A stretch of DNA of 64,000 bases from Scolanthus callimorphus (GCA_033964015.1 CM066912.1:24215605-24279604), one strand, 5' to 3'. Shown: positions 33,755 to 45,006, counted from the first letter of the stretch. A program made the numbers and translations. Notes: generated by a model not told the origin, from the sequence alone.

Positions 33755-34408
33755 CAGTGTGAAGTTTCCGTGTTTTCGAACGAGGTTTGTAGTCGTATTT
33801 TGGTTATTTCAGTGGCAGTTCGTTTTGCCTCAGTGACTCTAGTCTTGCTATGTTTCTTGCTGAAACTTCACGACACTTGCTTTGGGGACACTTTTTATTT
33901 CATTAGCACTTCGGGGGGGGGGGGGGGGGGGGCAAATTCGACTCTCAGGTATTTTAAGGCGGTATCGGAGAAACATTGTGGCTTTCACTGATAAATGGTA
34001 TTTTTTAGGGGTACGCACATGAATGAAAGTGTCACCAACCAAGTAAAACGTTTTCTGGCTTTCTCAATTTATTTATTTATAGCTCTAAAAAAACAAGCTT
34101 GTTTAGAGATGAGAAGCAATAACTAATAACAAAAAAAGGTATTTTTAGGGGTCATTTTGTTTTAGGGGGTGGATTTTTATGTCCTGGTATTTTTTTAGGG
34201 TATATTTTCCGATGTCCCGACGAGCACCCCTATCACTCACCCCTATCAGCCCCCCCCCCCCCCCTCCCCGGGGTTAATTCCTCTCATCTCCTTTCTTTTG
34301 CTAGAAAATATAGTTCTATCAATCACTGAAGCAAAACGAACTACCACTGAAAAAAACAAAACACGACTACTGACAAACTTCGTTCGAAAACACGGAAACT
34401 TCACACTG
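33755..34408. mobile_element. Inverted-repeat element U with nested family D copy
   Basis: Arms of about 83 bp (CAGTGTGAAGTTTCCGTGTT from 33755, complement ending 34408) enclose a family D element (about 33912-34273) with a 20-base poly(G) tract at one end (33913-33932) and a 15-base poly(C) tract at the other (34250-34264). The D copy carries the recurring TTTTTAGGGG phrases and the GATGTCCCGACGAGCACCCC block seen inverted at 43943. Confidence 0.8.
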
Positions 34409-35600
34409 GTTCGCTGTGCAAGCTCGAACATTTGAGCTCGTGGTTATAGCGCCCGCTAAGCAGCACAGCGAATCTTGGAGCATTCTCGTCAACTCATAAG
34501 ATTCTGACATGTAAAGTATATACTTACCCCTTTACTTCTTACAACCACGCATTGAAGCACGTATTTATAACAGCTGACGTAAGCAATACAAAACTTAAGT
34601 TACTAAAAATTGGTGTCTGTAACGGTAATAGTCTTGGCAATTCAGTATATATAGAGTGCAGAGAAAATCTTGAGTATAATGCCGGGATATAATTTTGTCA
34701 TAAACAAAATAGAGAATTGTGGAGGAAACTATTGACGTTATAGTTCAACCCAATGACGTCATATGTTAACGGAGTGGTAACTAAATGTGATAGTCTAACT
34801 AAAAACACTAGTTAGATTTATGTCAAGATCTACTTAAATTTAATAAAGTTCTAATTGCTCAGTCTTCGTAAAAACGATTGTTAATTCAAATTAATAGACC
34901 TTTTGTGTGAATTAATTATCTTGTGCACAGATTCTGTCGACCCAAGGAAGCAGAACTGAGTTTGTCATGCCGGAAAGTGTCAAGAACAGCAAATAAAAAG
35001 GTATGATCCTGCATAAACTTAGATAATCAAATCTTCTTTAATAGCATGTCAAAGATCGTGCGAAAGCTATAAGGGCATGATCCCCCAGGAGGACTGCCAA
35101 TAAATGTTTGCACGCAAATCTAGACTAGGACATAGTTATAAGATTCTTAGGAGTTAAAATCTGGAATTCTATTGACAAAAATGACAAATTGCTCAATCGA
35201 AACCTTTTCAAAAATAAATTAACTTCCGACAGAATTGCAAATTACTAAATTTACTTTTTCTAGTATTAATTATGCACCATCTCTGCATCCTATCTCTCTT
35301 TTTTTTTCGTGTTTTCTTGTTTTGTTTGTTTTTTGCTTTGTGGTGCTTTTTACTCTTGTTGGGCGCGTGACTAAAATTATATTCCTAAATTTCCACCTGA
35401 ACACTAAATACCCTACAGAACCGTGAAGAGAAGATAAAAATTTGTTTATTGGGAAAGTTTGACACCGTTTAGGTGTTTTCCGGCCTAAATATAAGCTAAT
35501 GAATGCGCCCTTCATTTGTTCATGGGGTTGGGGGCATGTTTGATGTTCATGCAGAAGGACATATCAACATGGCGGCCGATATCGGCCGAGACCATTTGTC
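34409..35600. other. AT-rich intergenic DNA
   Basis: Nothing recognised. A CAACATGGCGGC motif at about 35567 borders the following MITE. Confidence 0.4.
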
Positions 35601-35734
35601 GAATTGCTATTGAATTTGGTAAATCAAATCTGAAACTTTGTTTTTAGGATGTCTATTATGAAATTACCACACGTAATTCGTCTTCTAATATCGAGCGAAA
35701 ACAATAGCAGAGGAGTGGTTGACACGGGCTCTTT
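35601..35734. mobile_element. MITE family A, copy 4 (left-truncated)
   Basis: The interior and right end match copy 2: TGAATTTGGTAAATCAAATC, then TCGTCTTCTAATATCGA and the end GGTTGACACGGGCTCT. The left end is missing. Confidence 0.75.
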
Positions 35735-36443
35735 GAACATCTTTTGTGTGTGCCACAAAACGCTGGTTATTGTTGCAGGGAAGACTTATTACAACAAGCT
35801 CAAAAAATGTTAAGTGTAAGTCCTTTTTTAGCATTTCGTCCTTTATGTAGTAATAGTTGTCATTGATCTTTCCTCGAACGGAACCATGACACTTAATTTA
35901 AAAATGACAGAAATTTCAAAACTCTCAATAATTCCTGTAAGAAAGGAGTGGAATTTTCCGCTGAAATATTGGCACAACTGCCGAGCTTTGTCGTGGGTTG
36001 ACGTTAAAACAATAAAACCATTTAAACGTGAGAACAAAAGTAGGGATCGGGAAATTGAATACAGCTGATGGAGCCTATTTCACATGAATATTCTAAAACA
36101 AACGCAAAGTTTCACAAATTCACAAATTCTGAACAAAACGTATAGGAGTAGACGCACTAAGTGCGAATTACTCACGACACTTCACGACACTAATCTGAAA
36201 TAGCGAGCTTTGCATACACGGTACTGTTCTTTGTGCAGCAGAAATCACAAAATTCTCTCCCACATGGAACGCTTCCTTTTGCTAGTTAAGAGAATTTGGA
36301 GGTAAATCAATTCTTCGATCATCATGTGATAGTTATCTTTTCATAAATTCTCGAAGGCATTTTTGAGGGTCATTTGTGATCACCTCTGATCACTTCTGGG
36401 GTGTGGTGCGCTTGTACATCAATGTCTTCATTTTGGTTGATTC
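35735..36443. other. Intergenic DNA, nothing recognised
   Basis: Two overlapping antiparallel open frames of about 60 residues near 35.9 kb are probably chance. Confidence 0.35.
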
Positions 36444-36965
36444 CTTGGTGTTACGGAAAGCTTTGTTTTTGGTGCTTGAGGTCTTTGTACTCTATTCGAC
36501 AGAGCAGAAATGGCCAAAAATGAAATGTCTAACTTTGCTATATTTCAATATATAAGCTCAAGATTCCGCATACAAAGAGTTTCTATGGCTAAAAGCTTAA
36601 TTCCAAATTTTTAAGAAAATTGAAGAATATGAATTTTAGATATGATCGAGCAAAGTTTGCATAATTCCTGATCAAAGTATTAATTCTCCCATAAAATGGC
36701 ACAGAAACCAATGTTTAAAGCCTAATATCTCAAAGACGGATCCATTAGAAAAAAGTCATTTTTGATATTTTGTTTCTAATAAGACAAGGAGTCTGTATGC
36801 AAAAAATCAAGCTTCTCTGAGCTAACCTGACCTTATTATTTGAAATTTAGTGGTCTAAGCAGGTCATTTCCGCTCTGTCACTCTATTCCATTGTCTCGTT
36901 CTAAGGTCTTTGTTCGCGGCTTTTGTTCCATTGTTTTCATGGCTCTGGTGCTCCGTAACACCAAG
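36444..36965. mobile_element. Inverted-repeat element hosting a family B insertion
   Basis: CTTGGTGTTACGGA at 36444-36457 and its exact complement at 36952-36965. Removing the nested family B element leaves only about 130 bp, consistent with a small MITE. Confidence 0.65.
36498..36879. mobile_element. MITE family B, copy 2, with 9-bp target duplication
   Basis: GACAGAGCAGAAATGGCC at the left and GGTCATTTCCGCTCTGTC at the right. The exact 9-bp repeat ACTCTATTC flanks it (36489-36497 and 36880-36888), so the boundaries are secure. A 9-bp duplication is typical of Mutator-like elements. A relative lies at 18263-18575. Confidence 0.9.
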
Positions 36966-37004
36966 AAATTGCCTCTCATTCTGATCACCCGTTTGCTTGA
37001 CGTA

Positions 37005-37320
37005 TAGAGCGGACTTGTCATGTAATTGCGATTGCTTTGCGTTCTCATTAGGCTCTATTTCCAGCCGTTGTTAGGCGTCCGGTCTTGCTCACAGAAACGG
37101 CTGGAAATCGAGCCTACGTTCTCATTGGCTACTCGTTTTTTCTCAGCCAATCAAATTCTGTAGTAAATACAATTGTGTAATTACTTAGTAATTGCTTCGG
37201 CTTGTGATTGGGTGAGAAAAGAGCCATTTAGGAGCAAGTTATAATTTCTCTCGATTCTGATTGGCTAGTGATTGCTCAATTGCAATTGCTTTCACGACAG
37301 TCATGTGAAAACCGCTCTAT
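37005..37320. mobile_element. MITE family C, copy 2 (inverse orientation)
   Basis: Ends TAGAGCGGACTTGTCATGTA and TCATGTGAAAACCGCTCTA; the body is the complement of 17821-18074. It is interrupted by the 68-bp element at 37049-37116. Confidence 0.85.
37049..37116. mobile_element. 68-bp foldback MITE with 9-bp target duplication
   Basis: TAGGCTCTATTTCCAGCCGTT-type end (first 20: TAGGCTCTATTTCCAGCCGT) and its complement enclose a 25-base loop. CGTTCTCAT is duplicated on both sides (37040-37048, 37117-37125). The family C copy near 18 kb has the uninterrupted (empty) version of this site. Confidence 0.92.
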
Positions 37321-37716
37321 TATTAACATTGTCGTTGCAAGAAGGTTTATATTTTTCACTTCTTTTCATTTCAGGGGTATAGTACAGATCAATTCGTCTG
37401 TACAACGCTGACAAATCTTTCAATTCTCATAACCTGTTTGACAATAATTATTTTGAGAAGTTCTATATTGGTGAGAAAGTTCTGGCGTGAAGGACGTTAC
37501 AATTTTTTATCGGCAGTGTCTATTAAAACTATACCGCTCTGTTATCCTAAGACATGCACCATTTGCCTCTTCTATAGAACCTTAAGACTTTAAATGTGAT
37601 TTTAAGGACGATAATTATACCAGACATCATCTCATTGAGCTCCTAGATATAGCAACGAAATCTTAATAGCCGGGCGTACTTTATTTATCATGCTGATGAT
37701 TTTGTGTAAGATAGCG
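37321..37716. other. Intergenic DNA, nothing recognised
   Basis: No feature supported. Confidence 0.35.
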
Positions 37717-37990
37717 TTACTGCCATTTTCATAATTCTGTGAACTCCCACTTTATTTCCGAACGCCAAACTGGGTTTTGGTTTCCGTCAATCAAACCTTT
37801 TAAGGCAGGCGCATGGGTTTCTTTTTCAAGTTTTGTTTGCATTTTATGGTGAAATATTTGGTTAAAAGTATAGGTAGTCCTCATAGCTAAAAAAATACTA
37901 CCCAGAGTTGTTCACTCGTTTTATTGACGGAAGCCAAACCGCGGTTTGTTAGCTCGGCGCAGAGTTCGAAGAATAATGAAAAAGGCACGA
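37717..37990. mobile_element. MITE family E, copy with diverged ends
   Basis: Starts TTACTGCCATTTTCATAATT, contains the GTCAATCAAACC / TTGACGGAAGCCAAACC inverted blocks, and ends GAGTTCGAAGAATAATGAAA. It preserves an uninterrupted version of the site at which a family D element is inserted at 45.4 kb. Confidence 0.75.
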
Positions 37991-39856
37991 GGAAAAATTG
38001 GGCTGTCCGGGCAAATTACTGTTCCCCTCTTCCCTGAGAGTGGCTCATGACAGCCATAATTTGTTGACAATTTGGATATTATCCTGTTAATTTACAACAA
38101 AGGTTCTTCACTACGTGGAGGCAATTTAATCTCCTAAAGTTGAATTCCTTTAAACAACGAACAATAAGGTTTTATGCGTGGGCCGGCCTGATTTATGCGA
38201 AAACGAAGGAAGACTAATCGATATTAATAAGGATTTCTAGTTTTAATATTTTCTTCTTTAAAAAACGCCTTACTTTAAAGCCTAAAGTAAAGCAATCATT
38301 TCAATCAAAAAAGGCTTATTATGAAAATTATGATTGAAAATCATAGAAGCCCTTGAATTTAGTCACTCGATTGGAATGTTTTTAAAAGAAATTTCTTCTA
38401 CTCTATAGTCGTCCTTCTATTAATAGATACTTCGATAAGTGAACTGTTTCGTAACAGCCATAAAAACACTCAAGTCAAACAAACTATAGTCGCACAAATA
38501 TGAAATTATAAATTGTATCTAAACCCAGTTTGTGCCAAAAATCTCAGTGCTACTAATGCTGTACTAATGGGAAGCGCTTTTAAAAATTAACAGACAGATA
38601 CGTACAGGTACAGATGCAAGGAGATACAACTACAGCTTAATGATATGGATCAGCATCGGCATGGTCGGTGATTTACAAGCTTGCCGGTTATGAACAATTA
38701 TAGCAGCAACTTTAAAGTCTGAACTTGTGAATACAGACCTTTTGCCTCATGTTAACCAACTTCAAATAAAATATTGCGCTCACTTACGATTTCGTGCCGA
38801 AGTTAAGGTTTCATTCAGGGCCTTTAGACTCGTCTTTCTTGTGCTCGTTGTTTTGCTTAACAATGGCTTTATGTCGTGGAATGCCTTCACTTGTTTTACA
38901 ATTTGATGAAAGAAGCCACCCCTTAATTTTGTGGAATGAATTTAATCCTCCTCGAAGTTATTAACGCTCTCTCCCGGGGTACCCGATGTTTTGTCCGTCC
39001 CCTAACTTTAAACTATCTTTAACTAAACAAAACCGAATGTGTTGAAGAAGAAATTGATGCTGAATAATTATTTCTACATTACCTTAAACACTGCTCGTTT
39101 GTTTAGACGAAAGGTTCAGGAGCTTTTGGGGTCAGATTGAAGCAGCAGCATTCATCACCAGAGTGGTGTATAGGTACAATCGGCTGATCTATGAAATCGT
39201 CTTGTTTGTAATTGCCGTTGACAAACGTGTAATATGATACTACACCTTACCTAACTGCGATAATGCGATACTCCGGAACTATGTGATTGTGTATTTACAA
39301 TAGCTTTGAAGTCTGATGATTTAGATCGTAAAAACCCACAAGAACAATTCCCAGATCAGAAGCCCGTCACACGACAAACGTGATGTTTGATTTCCTCGAT
39401 AAATTTACCCTCTGCAGGTGCAATCAAAACGCGTTCTTTTTCGGTAAATTGTCTAAATTGCGTTTTCAGTTACGGTTAATTAGATTTAACATGAGGGTAA
39501 TTAAGATTTCGGCTTGATTAGAATTTTATGTTAAACGTTAGGGGCAGATTGGTAGGTGCAATTAATTTAAACAATTTCAGCTTGTTTGGACTTCACAACA
39601 AAGCTTTTAAGGTTTTTGTTTTTCACAGTTCTTGTTGCATCTGCTAGGATATGAATATTGTGCGATAAAATAGTTCTTGTTTTTGTCGCTTCACGAGCTG
39701 GTTCAGTGACCTTGAATATCAAATCCAAAGAAATGAGTTTTAAGTGATTGACATCACGAGTGACAGCTTCAAAAGAGCATGCCGGTCGTTACACGAGTGG
39801 TGTACTGTAACATCCACTGTGAATGACCCGTGTGTGGTGTTGTTTTATCTAACTAC
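37991..39856. other. AT-rich intergenic DNA
   Basis: Almost 1.9 kb without a coding region, inverted repeat or other structure that I can support. Confidence 0.4.
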
Positions 39857-40156
39857 GTTTTAGCGGAGCTCCTTAGCGGCCGCAGGCCGGAGAGCGAAGC
39901 ACCATAGGTATCGCAGGAAAAATACAATAGCTCAAAGAGAACTCAGATATACGACTTCGTTTTTCATGGTTCAGCGGTATCATGCAGAACAGTCTCTCGT
40001 TTTGGCGGGAAAATACTGCGCGTCTGTGAAAACATACGCAAAGTTCAAATAAAATGCAATGACCGTTGACGACATACTGCTGAACGTAGGATCTGAAAGA
40101 TCTAACCAGCGTTGAATAACAAGGAAAATATATCACCGAAAGCTCCGCTTTTAGCC
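39857..40156. mobile_element. Family L element, copy 2
   Basis: TTTTAGCGGAGCTCC at the left and AGCTCCGCTTTTAGCC at the right. The interior matches, in inverse orientation, 53080-53214 (for example CACCATAGGTATCGCAGGAA). It lacks the 130-bp tandem units of the copy at 14996. Confidence 0.75.
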
Positions 40157-40460
40157 TTGTAATTCGACACTTACATATTGTCAGAAGTGTTGTCTGGAAT
40201 CGAGTTTCAATTTATCTGTACAGCCTAAAAGGGCTTTTAGTTTCTCCTGAAAAAGCTATTTTGCTAGAAAAACATTTATCTAGGGTTCATTACTGTAATG
40301 GAGCATAATGCTAAAGGGCTATACAAAACAGATAAAGTAGCCAACGCATACATAAAGCGGGGACAACACCGCGGCAAAACGCAGTTCACATGCGCTAAAG
40401 ATTCACCGGCCTGTGATATGAAGCCAATTGAAAAAATCTACATAACAACAGCGAAAGATA

Positions 40461-40727
40461 TAAGATAGCCGCCACTGGCGAGCTGGCCCGGCAATGATCT
40501 AGTTATCATACTACCCATGTTCATGTCGTTATTGTCGTTCTTGTCTCTCGTTGTCTTTATTGCTACGTTTATGTATTTATTGTTTCCCTTGCTTTATTTA
40601 TTTATTTATTTATTTAATTTTACTTTATTCAAGGCGTAGTATGTGCATGGGTGGTTGGTACGCTGTACCTCATTGCCGGATTAGCTCGCTAGTGGCAATT
40701 ACTGTATTTAAAGGTTAAAGGTTAAAG
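40461..40727 (+). mobile_element. 5'-truncated copy of the LINE 3' end
   Basis: Nearly identical to 33211-33480: the last 37 bp of the coding region (TAAGATAGCCGCCACTGGCG), the TTTATT stretch and the AAAGGTT tail, here with about three repeat units. GAAAGATAT occurs just before (40453-40461) and shortly after (40743-40751) and is a candidate target duplication. Confidence 0.9.
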
Positions 40728-41281
40728 GTGCAAAAGATCAGAGAAAGATATGATTAATATTTCTACAATTTTTTGCCTTAAGTTTTGTGCCTTGAGCTTA
40801 TGAGTTTTCCAAATTTCCAAGACAGCACGAGATGTTCATATCATATTTCTAGCTGCTCTGCAATTTTTGGCCTTACGTTTTGTGTCTGGAGCTTAAGTTT
40901 TCCAAATTTCCAAGACACAGGACGAGATATTTGTGTTATGTAGATTATTTCTTTTGTTTTCTTTTTTTTTCGGTGTTAGCGGGAACTGTATTCTAGCGGA
41001 TGTTATGGAAACGTGCATGGCTGGTTACGTGATCGTGTGATATTGAAGTTTAACGACTGGGCATTATAATTATCGAGTTTTGCCAAATTTATAATATTTG
41101 TTGGATTCTATTTATTATTAGGAAAATTTATTACTTATTCCATACCATAGTTTATAGACTTTGAAGTATTTGCAGGACCGCTTACAAGTAAAACTGAAGC
41201 TGGATCCAATAAAGGACCTATACCAGTAGATATGTAAGAAAGAATAAAAACTTGAATGGTTGATTAACAGCTTATAATTTT
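40728..41281. other. Intergenic DNA with a short direct repeat
   Basis: A TGAGCTTATGAGTTTTCCAA-type phrase with TTCCAAGACA recurs at about 40800 and 40885. No gene is seen. Confidence 0.4.
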
Positions 41282-41464
41282 CATTAACACGATATTTCGG
41301 TCAGCCAGTACCGACCTTCTTCAGGTAATGGTGAATATTTACATTGCTAACTACTATAAATAAAATAACCATCAAAATTCAAACGTGAAATAGATACATA
41401 CAAGTGGAGTGTCACGTGATAAAACGTAACAGAAAGACACAAAAAGATACATAGATACATAAAT
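41282..41464 (-). mobile_element. Penelope-like element 3' region with hairpin
   Basis: Read on the minus strand, CCTGAAGAAGGTCGG is followed by a short loop and CTGACCGAAATATCG (about 41293-41325). This makes a 6-bp stem between CTGAAGA and GAAA boxes, flanked by complementary CATTA/TAATG. This layout recalls the hammerhead-type motifs reported in Penelope-like elements, but the third stem is not convincing here. Confidence 0.5.
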
Positions 41465-41830
41465 CTAACAGCTGAAATTGTTAAAATTTTCGTCTCTAGT
41501 ATTGAGACCTTTGGGAGATAAAGTTTGACCTCTGCTGATAAAATGTACCTCCCTAGCTTTCCTAACAGAATCTCTTTTGTTAGTCAGTCGTTCTAAAGGG
41601 ATAAGTAGCATGTCTGTGGATGTATGGTTAGGGGTGTTATGGAAATGGAGAGCGGCGGTAGTGGGTGTAGATTGGCTGTCAGAGTCAAGTGTGCGTCTGT
41701 GCTCGTTGAAACGTTCCCGTAATTGTCGTTTGGTTTCACCTATGTATTGTAGTTTGCAGCGCTTGCAGTGAATCATGTATATAACATTAGAAGTTTTGCA
41801 TGTGATTTTAGAAGTTATTACGTGTTTCAT
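41465..41830 (-). pseudogene. GIY-YIG endonuclease fragment of a Penelope-like retroelement
   Basis: 121 residues ending at a natural stop. VIY (16-18) and YIG (29-31) with CKRC between them, then RQLRERFNEHR, carrying the likely catalytic Arg, and KAREVHFI, with a Glu in the expected place, followed by LSPKGLN. This is the C-terminal endonuclease seen in Penelope-like elements. The reverse transcriptase that should precede it (at higher coordinates) is absent, so this is a 5'-truncated copy. It nicks target DNA for element insertion in intact relatives; here it is presumably inert. Confidence 0.85.
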
Positions 41831-42134
41831 TAGTTGACGAAAAAGTGTAATGTGTTAGTCCATCAGCAATATAAAGTGTAACAATTATCACCACAACGGT
41901 ACGAGCCTGAAGTTTGGTTAATGACATTAGGGCTTTTTAACTGGGCTTTAACTAAAAGCTCGTGGAGGTAGGGCTACGTCTAAACGCCACGATAGGGGGA
42001 GGAGGGGGGGGGGGCGAAACATGCAGCTGTCCACGTTTGCTTATGTACTTTCAGTTTAGACTCTATCATACACTGTCCTGTTAAGATTTTTTGCGTTGTA
42101 TCAGCCTTTCCTCGTGTTATTCTAAATCGTTTTC

Positions 42135-42254
42135 AACGCTGATTACATCTTAGTCAGATCCTACGTTCCGCAGTATTTCAACTGTCTTTTATTATTAATA
42201 AAAGACAGTTGAAATCTGCGGAACGTAGGATCTGACTAAGATGTAATCAGCGTT
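42135..42254. repeat. Near-perfect palindrome with 60-bp arms
   Basis: AACGCTGATTACATCTTAGT... meets its complement at 42194/42195 with essentially no loop; there is one extra base and no other obvious mismatch. It directly abuts the TTAA flank of the MITE at 42258. Confidence 0.95.
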
Positions 42255-42257
42255 TAA

Positions 42258-42421
42258 AGAGCCCGATTTTGTCAGGGGAGGTGGTGGATGGTGGGAGGTG
42301 GCGGGGGACAAAGTACGGAGGGAAGGGGGGACCTGGCTACGCCCCTGTATATTCTCTAATTCAGCCGATGGATATTGGTGCTTTCTCCGACTTGGTACGT
42401 TGCTATGCTGACACAGACTCT
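42258..42421. mobile_element. MITE family A, copy 5, TTAA on both sides
   Basis: AGAGCCCGATTTTGTCAG at the left and CTGACACAGACTCT at the right, with TTAA at 42254-42257 and 42422-42425. The interior is the complement of copy 2 (GCTTTCTCCGACTTGGTACG). It is shorter (164 bp) than other copies because part of the interior is missing. Confidence 0.8.
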
Positions 42422-43911
42422 TTAAGTAGAAGGATCAACGCGAGAGGGCGTCCTCTTGACCTGAGGGACAGAAGGATCTCTCGCAGAATAATTATGCACC
42501 GCTATGTTGATAAAACAGATAAAACAGAAAAGAATGTTGACACCTCGCTATTGAGAAGACCGTTTTGTTCTTTGACATGTCAGAAACGACACACGGGAAC
42601 ATGTGGTGTGGAAGATTCGACTATGATAAAACAACTAGAACGTTTTTGGCGAACCATAGAAAGAGCAGCCATTGAGATGGCGCATCATTAGATTACATTA
42701 TTCATATTCTAATTAGGATTTGACTGAGGGAGAACATAGTCAGCTTTGTCCATGGTCGGCGAGCGTTAGCTCAGAGTCGCAATGTTTTCGTGAAATCTCT
42801 CTGTGCCACCATGATAACGTACAGTGGCATGCAGTAGAGGCAAAACTTGCCAGGATTGTAAACCGGTGATCCGAGCGCCGCGAGCCCAAATTGTGTAATA
42901 GTGTTTCAAGCTTGCGATTATTTATATACTGACCTTAAAAATCTTCCAAGCTATCAATTCTCAGATCACTTGAGACAGGTCTACATTCCATAAACATGGT
43001 CTCCTTTCTTTTCATTATAGAAAAGTGAAAGTAAAGGAAAGCTAAAGATCATTGATAACATTGACTGTGGCATGTAATTTGCGCATGCGTGGATTGACCA
43101 CAGAATGAATCTTCCATTCGATCAATTAGTAATGTTTTTTTTTTACAAAAGTATTTTTAATGTTGGGATAACGAATCTCAAGTGCCCGTTCCGCTGCTAA
43201 AACGAATATAGGCTAGAAGAATTCCCCTCCGACACAGCAAAGGAAGTAATTTTTGAATGAAAAAAAATCTGTACAATGTTACGTGAGACTCAAACCACAG
43301 AGACCAGAGGGCATTTGTCACACCACGATCCACGTAGGAAACTATCTTATCTTATCAATTAAAAACGTGGTTAACCAACGAATAATGAGCAAAAAAAGAA
43401 CTCATTCTCTGTTTTGAAGATATATTCACATTTGTTATGAAGATAGAATAACCTGAGTGTAATTTCCTTTTGATTGTGTATGTAATAATGAAATACGAAA
43501 GGTGAAGTAAAAATGTTTAAGAAATGAAAAAAGGAATTCTATAAAACAAGAGCTAATGGGCCTACGTTTACTGTATTTGTGTCTTCGATTTCATGTTTTT
43601 GGTGTGTTTTTGAGATGTTTTTTTATCACGAAAGTAGATTGCTGTATGTATATATATATAGATAGATATATAAAAATTATCCTTAAACTTGAGCGTGTTT
43701 GAAGCCCACTATAGAACCACGACATGTCCCGACCAGGAGGATCCAAGGATTCCACGGTCTCACCGGTCGATGTATAGGTATAGTTTTGGTAAAGTTTTGG
43801 TTTGAATAGAGAATTTATACTGGGGCAACCAATAAACAATTATACTTCGTGTACTTTGGTACAAAATAACAGTAAAAGGATACAAAGTAAAAAGAAAAAC
43901 ATACGAAATGA
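42422..43911. other. Intergenic DNA with an unassigned open frame
   Basis: A plus-strand frame from within the MITE runs to 42691 and continues beyond it with an arginine-rich stretch (RGRPLDLRDRRISRRIIMHR) that could be a helix-turn-helix remnant of a transposase. I cannot assign it. The rest, to 43911, shows nothing. Confidence 0.3.
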
Positions 43912-44322
43912 CCCGGGGGGGGTTCTCCCATGTAAGAGTGATAGGGGTGCTCGTCGGGACATCGGAAAATATACCCTAAAAAATACCAGGACATAAAAAA
44001 TGCAACCCCTAAAAAATACCTTATAAAACAAAATGCCCCCTAAAAAATACCAACAATAAACCTTTTCTGCTATTTTTTATTGTTTCTCATCTCAAAACAA
44101 GCTTATTTTAAAGCTATAAATGAACAAAGAAAGAAAGAAAACGTTTTACTTGGTTTGTGACCTTTTCATCCATTTGCGTACCCCTAAAACTAATACCATT
44201 TATTAGTGAAAGCCACAATGTTTCTCTGATACCCCCTAAAAAATACCTGAGATTCGATTTTGACCCCTAAAAAATACGACGAGCACCCCTATCAGGTCGA
44301 CATGTGAAGAACCCCCCCCGGG
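43912..44322. mobile_element. Family D element with 8-bp target duplication (hAT-like)
   Basis: CCCGGGGGGGGTTCTCCCATG-type ends (first 20: CCCGGGGGGGGTTCTCCCAT) in inverted orientation. CGAAATGA is repeated exactly on both sides (43904-43911 and 44323-44330). The interior repeats CCCCTAAAAAATACC about seven times. An 8-bp duplication suggests hAT-type mobilisation. No coding capacity. Confidence 0.9.
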
Positions 44323-44330
44323 CGAAATGA

Positions 44331-45006
44331 TTGTTAATAGAAGGACAGTGAAGAGCGAAAGGTTGTAAATTCAAGAAACCTAAAAGATAATGAAATTAAA
44401 AACCCCTAGAAACCTCCAATCGTTAGGCGTAAAGAGACAAATGAAGGATTGTTGGAGTATGTTACGCTGTATATGTACCAAACCACGGGGTTGTGAGAGA
44501 CAAACAACGAAAAGTACGGGCAAAGAGCAAGATTTATCGACGTTTGCCGAGGAGCTATGCCAATAAAATTGGGGTATCAATCCATTCCTGGTAAATTTAC
44601 CTTTTTCGAATTTGTAAGAGCTAGCCTCCTCCTTCCTTTCGGTCTTATCGGGATGGGTGGTTATCGGGGTTTCTTCAATCTAATGCCAAAGAAAAACACT
44701 TCTTTCATTATAAAATACGGTATCTAGCAAACCTAAATTAACTTCCACCAGATGTTTCCAAATTACACAAAGCTTATTTACTCAAAATATGTATCCCAAA
44801 CGAGATATCCATTTGCAACGAAACTTAAAACACTCACAAAAAAAGTTAATCAACATGAGTATCTTAACGAAAGTCTGTGAAATTGGTTTTCTTTTTCCGC
44901 CGACGATTTTGACGTCAAAATACCTGCGCAACCAATTACACGCAGTCATCGACTCTTGTTGTTAGTTAATTCAAACGAGAACGACTTCATCATGAATATC
45001 AATAAA
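44331..45006. other. Intergenic DNA, nothing recognised
   Basis: No feature supported. Confidence 0.35.

Noticed and set aside
33211..40727. LTR pair enclosing 7 kb
   Set aside because: The repeated 270 bp is the 3' end of a LINE including its stop codon and microsatellite tail, not a long terminal repeat.
41285..41330. Definite hammerhead ribozyme
   Set aside because: The core boxes are suggestive, but the stem III and cleavage-site bases do not fit, so it is reported only as a candidate.
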